Assembly (NCBI GenBank): GCA_024220505.1
Contig: JAKZZE010000005.1
Span: forward strand, 2,068,501 to 2,132,500
Source: Rhizopus arrhizus
Lineage: Eukaryota > Mucoromycota > Mucoromycetes > Mucorales > Rhizopodaceae
DNA length: 64,000 bases
Direction: 5' to 3'
Shown: positions 58,275-64,000 of the stretch, piece after piece
How positions within the stretch are numbered: position 1 is the first letter of the stretch
Layout: the number at the start of each line of letters is the position of its first letter
Program-made: the position numbers and the translations under genes
Notes under the pieces: model-generated
What the model was told of the DNA's origin: nothing
The model's input: the letters and a program-made list of their open reading frames with translations, nothing else
Database searches by the model: none

Positions 58275-61200
58275 TTATAGGTCTATGTTTTGAACCCTTT
58301 TTACACCAATCCCACCCTTCTTTTTTTCTCTTAATTCAGCCATACGCTATATAAAACATATTAAACATTTATTCTATTCACACATTCTCTCTTGTCTTTC
58401 TATTTACCTGTCTTCTTTCTTCTCTTCGACGTTCAAGCTCATTCTTTTTCTGGTCTTTATCAATACTAGATGTTCTGCTTGATGTATCTCTTAGTGTTGA
58501 AATCATCGAATCAAGACCATCATCTTCTGTTGCTATTGAAAAAGATGATTAAAAGTCCAAGTAAGCTCTTTTTATTATATCTTACCTGATGTCTTTGGTT
58601 TACTGTGTCCCAATTTCATTGATCCTTGTGCTTTGTTACCGCTACTAAAAGAGGAAGGATTTGATCCAAAAGACATAGGAGATGTTACACCATGATGAAC
58701 AGCCGGAGGAGAGGAAGCTTCAGGCTGATTGTCTTTAAAAGAAAATAAGTAAGTTGTTCTCACCATCTAAACAAAAATATATACCCCATGTGTCATTTGC
58801 TGTTTCACCAAAATCAAGTGGGGAACTATCCTCATCATCCCACCCACTTGTATCCTCAACCACATCAGGTTCTATACTTTGGACGTCGAATCGAATAGAG
58901 GCATTTGTCTGTGGAGGAATAGGAGAAACTGATGGTATAACTGGGTTGGTTGTAGGGGTATTTGTACCAGATGCGGTTTGCATTGGATTTCCAATCTCAC
59001 CATTAGGGGTTGAGAACTAATATTAAAGAGTTAATCATTTGTAAAGAAAAAAAAAAGAGGGAGTTTTTTTTTACTCGTGATTGAATTGATGATACAGCCC
59101 AACCAGCCAGTCCCTTTGTTGCACCTCCCAAGACATTGGCCATACTGGTTGCTTGTGCTACTGCTTCTTCAGAAGTAGGAGAAGAAGTGTCAGCTTTGAT
59201 GGATGTTTCAGGCTATCAAATAAAAAAAGTTAGAATTTTTGCTACAGTATAGTGCAAGTATATACCATGCTTTCAGCAAAGTCTTGAGCTTTCTTTATAA
59301 ATGTATTTAGAGCCTTAAAAGCTTGATCGCGTACTGGTCTAAAAAAGTTGAGTTAATGACGAATTCCACCTATCTCTACAACTTACTTTTCTTTATCAAT
59401 TAAGACTACAGAAATAGCAGGTATGATCTTTGCTGTGCATTCTTGTGCATCATAAAATTCAGCGGTGGCTTTAAAATGTTAAGTTTGAATTGCATAAATT
59501 AGCTTAAAACTATATTACCATTTAAAGCCATTAAAGCAGCCACTCTAGCATGGTGAAATGTATCCCTTAGACTTCGAGTAAAGGCAGAGATTAATACCTT
59601 TTTCCTTGTCTAAATTCGGAAAGAAATATTCTTTTTTTTAGTAAAATAGATGTAAAAAAAAAGAAGCAATTACTTACGTTTTCGCTTAGATGTTTTGCTA
59701 TTTTTCCAAGACAAATTGTAGTATTTGTTCTAATCCCTGGTTCAGGATCCATTTGAAGTTTTGCCAAATATTTCAATAAATCATAATTAATGATGCGTTC
59801 ATTTAACTTTGGTACCAGGAGCAAGACTGATTTAATTGTTTGTTCACGAATCAGAGGAACAATATCCGTAAATCCAGTAGCCTAACGAGATACATGAGCT
59901 AATGTTTTTTTTTTTTCAAGGGTGAGTCTTTGATGACTTACGACATTTGGAAATACTTGATCAGTCACCATTTTGTTTGTCATATGTCCAATGAACTTTG
60001 GCATATTCTCCAACAAGCTAACACGTATCGCACGATCAGGAGAAGCAAACATTCGGATGACGGGTTCAATAACAATAGATTCATATTCTTCATCTGATAA
60101 ATGATCACCCACTTTTATAATCGCACTAAGTACTTTGGCTCCACCCGATCCGTATTCAAATGCTTTCATGAGCTCTGGCAATATTTTGTATTTACAGAAT
60201 TGTCCGGGAAATGATTCAATATAAGAGTCCAATTTTTTAAAAAATACATCCTTTTCGTCTTGTTCTTTTATACTAATATTTTCCAAAAACAAATTCACCT
60301 TTACAAAATCATTTGAGAAAAATCCTTTAGGACCTAATCCTTCGTCCAGAAACATGTCTGCACTCGCTCTCATCTTGACATTTGGGTTCAGTAAGTGTGA
60401 ATAGATACGCAACATACTTTGTGGTATGCTGCCCTTTTGTGATAATAATGAGTCAGTCGTTTCAAATCGATGGTTGTATGCTTCATAAATAAGGCAGCCC
60501 AAGTGATACGAATCGATAGTTCCTTCTGGTAATCTATATGCATGGTTTTATAAATACTGCAAAACCCTATTAAGAGTTTCCTTTTTTTGTTACTTGCTTA
60601 CTCCTTTATCACAGTCCATCCAGATTTCTTTACTTCAGGTGTTGCATAACGCTGTGCATCTGGCACTAAACCTCCAAATGTCTATTCAAAAGTATTTTTT
60701 AAATTCTTTGCCAACCTCCCCTTTTTTTAACCTTTTTTTTTTTTTTTATTACCAAAATAATAGGGCTCTCTTCTTTCATAGAGCAGAGTAATTCGAATCC
60801 ACCTAGCTTCCATTCACCAGCCTTGTTTGTAAATATGGATGATATTCTTACATTGCCGTGAACCATATCACAAGAGGTAAGAAACTTGATAGCATTCTAT
60901 AATACAAAGTAAATCTTAAGGGTTCATTTTTTACACATGAATCTTACTGCAACTTTATAAAGTCCCCAAATGATCAGGTTTTTATCTGGATCTTGGTTAA
61001 GTTGATTGGATAATGGTTCGATTGGATCAGTAACAAACATAATATTTTGCTCTGTCTATCATCGTTTTCAATAAGAACCACAATACATACTTTTTATTTC
61101 TCCCTCTCTCTTTTTTGTTACCTCAACACCATCCAAATAGCGCAAGATGTCTGGATGTCTCATTGTTCTTATTCGTTTAAAGGCATTTCTAGCCAACAAA

Positions 61201-61450
61201 ATCCTGTCCTTATTTTTTATACAATCAAAAACGAAAACAGATACTTCAGAACCATCCTCCTAAAAAAATGTAAGGAAAGCATAAAAAGAAACGAGTAAAG
61301 TAGACATGCCTTTTTTGTTCCTCGATGAAGATTCCAAAGAGATTGTTCCGAGTAAAACTCAACTTTATCACCAACGTTGTATCCAAATCCCGAATTATCT
61401 TTACCTAGCAAAGATAATCCGCTTTTAACAAATCCAGAAAGAAAGGCCAT
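58275..61450 (-). CDS. SCYL1/Cex1-like pseudokinase with HEAT repeats
   Basis: Cex1/SCYL1 proteins bind COPI vesicles and tRNA export factors at nuclear pores. About fourteen short exons give roughly 800 aa. The start ATG is at 61450; the open frame extends five codons upstream. The kinase-like N-lobe reads [20 protein letters not shown] and [20 protein letters not shown]. The catalytic loop is [12 protein letters not shown] instead of HRD, and KLGGFEL replaces DFG, so it is a pseudokinase. HEAT repeats follow ([80 protein letters not shown]). An Asp-Gly-Trp motif near [11 protein letters not shown] marks the tail, which ends in a coiled coil ([20 protein letters not shown]) and stops at 58275. 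Its last exon is short and was found by the acceptor at 58346. Confidence 0.9.
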
Positions 61451-62539
61451 TTCTTTATAATGCAAAAGAAGATGAAAAAAAAAAAAAAAAAAAAAAAAAA
61501 GAAGTTACATATTAGGTGGTGACTGTGTGAGTATACAATGTATTTCCGATAGATGAGCTTCTATCCCATTCTGAACCTGTTAGCGTACAAGCTGTCGATT
61601 CTGTCAGAGAAAATACTTTTTGCTAAAAACACATCAATTCAGACATCCTGGCGACCAAACTAGGTTATGCAAGTAGATACAGCATTGGCTGAATCAGTCT
61701 AAAACAAGACACACTTAATATAGGTGCAAAATGCCACTAGTTGTCACCCATCTATCAACCTACTCTTCATACAGTATTTGCAACCATTGAAGAATGTTGT
61801 GATGTATCTTTTCCAAAGATTTTAATTAACAAATTGGGTAAAAAAATGAAAGATGTGTCTTCTAACATGATGTAGGGTTCCATTATTTACTATTATGGAA
61901 CAATTCGTTCAATAAACAAGTTCTTTTACATAACCATCATATAGGCATCGATAAAGAAATCACCAGGAAAAATAATGGACAGGCCGTTGTGTCTAATACT
62001 CAATAAACTGCAAGTTTATCTAGTCCACATCCATCTTGATTATTTGATTAGTTATCTTGGCAACAGAGCCCTTGGTTGATTGTTTGTTTATCCAATCTTG
62101 TAACAATAGAACTTTGTTGAAAACTACCATTACCTTCAGGTTTACTTTACTTTGCTTGACAGGTTGTACCAGTAATGGCATGAGGTTTATATTGAAAGGT
62201 CAGCATGAATTATAGCAAAAATGTGTACCAAAAAAAATTTATAGTCAAAGACAAGTGAAATTTACAAGATAAAAAAACTGCCTTTTTATTTGAAAAGTAC
62301 TCTTTTTAGTTCTCAAAGCTCTCTAAACTTTGATCAACTGGATCAATCATGAGAAGATAAAAGTGCATCTAATTTCAAAAAAAGAAATAAAGTTGTAATA
62401 TCTGTGCTGCCGAAATCAACACGTAAAACATTCAAGAAATGATTAAAGAGGAAAGGAAAAGAAAAGGAAAGGAGCAGAGAGAATGAAGAAGAGCAAAAAA
62501 AAAAAAAAAAAAAAAAAAAGGATGTTTAATTTCTCAGTT
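61451..62539. other. Intergenic region with two A-tracts
   Basis: Contains A runs at 61474-61500 and 62497-62519. The first is the T-rich leader of the SCYL1-like gene on the minus strand. No coding motif was recognised. Confidence 0.5.
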
Positions 62540-62990
62540 ATTTAAAATTGATCAGACTTCAGATAAGAGTGATTGGCCCAATCGAGTTGCCACGACAAAA
62601 CATGACAAGCCAATTTTCAAGCTGCTTCAAGATACCCTACAGATAACCATCTACCAACCAAAGCCACCAGTTCATGGAAGTGTTGCTAACAATGCATGAT
62701 CACCCTTCAAATCTGGCTTTCCTCCTGTATCACGCGCTGGGTTCATCGATGTGCAAGCCTGATAGGGGTTTATTAGGATTTTGCTAGACAACATCTATAT
62801 CAGATATAGATAGCCTTCACTGATAAATATGGACACGTCAGAGGCTACAGTGACTCTCCGCATGAATCCTAAAGTCTTTCTTGGCATCTTTTAGGACAGT
62901 GAGCTCTATAGGTCTAATCACCAGAGAATTCATCATCAAAGTGAACACAAGACTGTTGAAGCATGCCAAAGAACCATGAAAAGATATTAA
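62540..62990 (+). pseudogene. Decayed coding relic of unknown family
   Basis: A plus frame reads SDKSDWPNRVATTKHDKPIF, KLLQDTLQITIYQPKPPVHG, SVANNA, stop, SPFKSGFPPVSRAGFIDVQA, then two stops and weaker text including NMDTSEATVTLRMNPKVFLG. Codon-like composition and locally higher GC content indicate a former exon. Family not recognised. Confidence 0.35.
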
Positions 62991-63624
62991 AGAATTGGTA
63001 AATATAAATATTAAACATAAAAGAATAAAAAAAGCAAAAAGGACTTTCATCCTTTTTTTTATTGTCGCTGGACTGAAAAAAAGATTTAAAAAAGGTCAAG
63101 GTTTGAATCAATAGATTCTAAGCGATAGCGTTTGATTACTCTTCGTTTACTTTTCATGTCACTTTAAAGGCGTTCAAGGGCAAAAGTCCTTTTTTTACTT
63201 CAAAAAACAGCTTATTTATTCAATGATTCTCTCTTTGCTTTAAATATATTTCATAGCTTTACTTCTTTTTCTTTTGTATTAGTTATGTAAACAAAAAGAA
63301 GCAAAAAGTGAAGAATTTTTTATTTTTATCTTATCAACTTAATTGTCTACTCCCTTGTTCATAATGATCTACGTTTAAATTATTTTTACATAAAACAAAA
63401 TAAAAAAATAAAAAAAAGAAAGGCAGGTACATTTTATAATAGAATGAATGGCCATCAAACAACTGGCATTTTATGAAAAGATAAAAGAAAATGAATTCAA
63501 AGAGATAGTGAATGGGGTTATTAAAGAACTTAGACTTTTTTTTCCCTGTCGATAGTATGACAGCTGTAAACATTATATATTTATTATTAGATGAATATAA
63601 GCATATGTATTGCTTCTGACCTAA
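62991..63624. other. Intergenic region, nothing recognised
   Basis: An AT-rich spacer downstream of the hexokinase gene (its 3' side), with no coding motif. Confidence 0.5.
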
Positions 63625-64000
63625 TCAATCCAAGCCTTCACTATTTAATTTCTCTTCCATACGAGCAGCTACACAGGCCGTAAGGGCAGCTCCAACACCA
63701 CTACCGTCTCTCGCAAGTCCCAAACGAATCTTTTGATGAATATTCTCAACTTCAGGCATCATTTCTTGAAGAGCTTCATAAAGTCTTTCTTCAAAAGAAG
63801 GATAAAATTCATAGAGAGAACCATCAATTCCTATATCATGTCCCTCATCGCTCATACCACAATGGTTGACAATAGCTGAGATCGAGGTCGCAGCCAGACG
63901 AGCAGCACGTTTACCTACCAACTCACAGACCTTTTTAATCATCCTTGCCTCCACTGTGGTTATATCATGCAAATTCAGATTGCTGTCCAAGATCTCCTTT
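63625..64000 (-). CDS. Hexokinase, C-terminal part (runs off the right edge)
   Basis: Phosphorylates glucose with ATP in the cytosol, the first glycolytic step. Only the last 125 or so residues are in the window, in one frame to the stop at 63625. Diagnostic blocks: LDSNLNLHDITTVEARMIKK, VCELVGKRAARLAATSISAI (the conserved VxxRAARL helix), the core IGIDGSLYEFYPSFEERLYE, where IDGSLYEFYP is the ATP-binding motif, and IRLGLARDGSGVGAALTACV (the ARDGSGVGAA signature). The tail is AARMEEKLNSEGLD. Hexokinase and glucokinase cannot be separated from this part. Confidence 0.94.
   Translation of the reverse strand, partial: KEILDSNLNLHDITTVEARMIKKVCELVGKRAARLAATSISAIVNHCGMSDEGHDIGIDGSLYEFYPSFEERLYEALQEMMPEVENIHQKIRLGLARDGSGVGAALTACVAARMEEKLNSEGLD

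Overview
The window looks like nuclear DNA of an early-diverging filamentous fungus, most likely Mucoromycota (Mucorales-like). The evidence is: very AT-rich spacers; genes split by many short GT-AG introns (roughly 45-70 nt); housekeeping proteins of clear fungal type; a secreted GPI-type chitin deacetylase; a carotenoid oxygenase of the kind used for trisporoid signalling; and a divergent protein family that I associate with Mucorales genomes. Genus and species cannot be fixed from this. All assignments come from reading translations and conserved motifs. No database search was run, and exon borders were inferred from splice signals plus reading frame.

Layout. 0-4.3 kb: allantoicase (partial) and a phosducin-like protein on the minus strand, then an NPC2-like ML-domain lipid-transfer protein on plus. 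4.3-9.6 kb: a long AT-rich stretch with no supported gene. 9.6-10.9 kb: chitin deacetylase. 11.7-15.3 kb: an accessory patch with a decayed transposase, an interrupted ORF, a 216-bp Tc1/mariner-type MITE and an intact five-exon gene of a divergent family. 15.7-21.4 kb: pirin, an RKM4/SETD6-like methyltransferase and a Pcl-type cyclin with an 11-nt exon. 22-24 kb: gene relics. 24.4-42.6 kb is the densest block: Myb-like factor, two Kre9/Knh-like secreted proteins, eL6, Pat1, ATP synthase subunit d, a GGCT-like protein, seipin, uS8, Pescadillo and P5C dehydrogenase, with a foldback element at 37.9-38.95 kb. 43.9-46.5 kb: a truncated member of the divergent family and another relic. 46.7-49.3 kb: a third Kre9/Knh-like gene and Bud6/AIP3. 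51.3-54.2 kb: carotenoid oxygenase converging on ARV1, whose seven short exons make it easy to miss. 54.75 kb: tRNA-Arg(ACG). 55-56.2 kb: degenerate repeats, possibly an LTR remnant. 56.8-61.5 kb: a TMEM198-like membrane protein and a SCYL1/Cex1-like pseudokinase. 63.6 kb to the end: the C-terminus of a hexokinase.

The genes do not form operons or an obvious cluster. Themes are cell wall (chitin deacetylase, three Kre9/Knh-like proteins, Bud6), lipid and sterol handling (NPC2-like, seipin, Arv1), translation and ribosome assembly (eL6, uS8, Pescadillo, Cex1-like, tRNA-Arg), mRNA decay (Pat1), mitochondrial energy and nitrogen metabolism (ATP7, P5CDH, allantoicase), and carotenoid/trisporoid metabolism. 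The least explained material is the 11.7-15.3 kb patch, the foldback element, the CCGG hairpin beside the tRNA, the 18-bp tandem repeat and several decayed coding relics.
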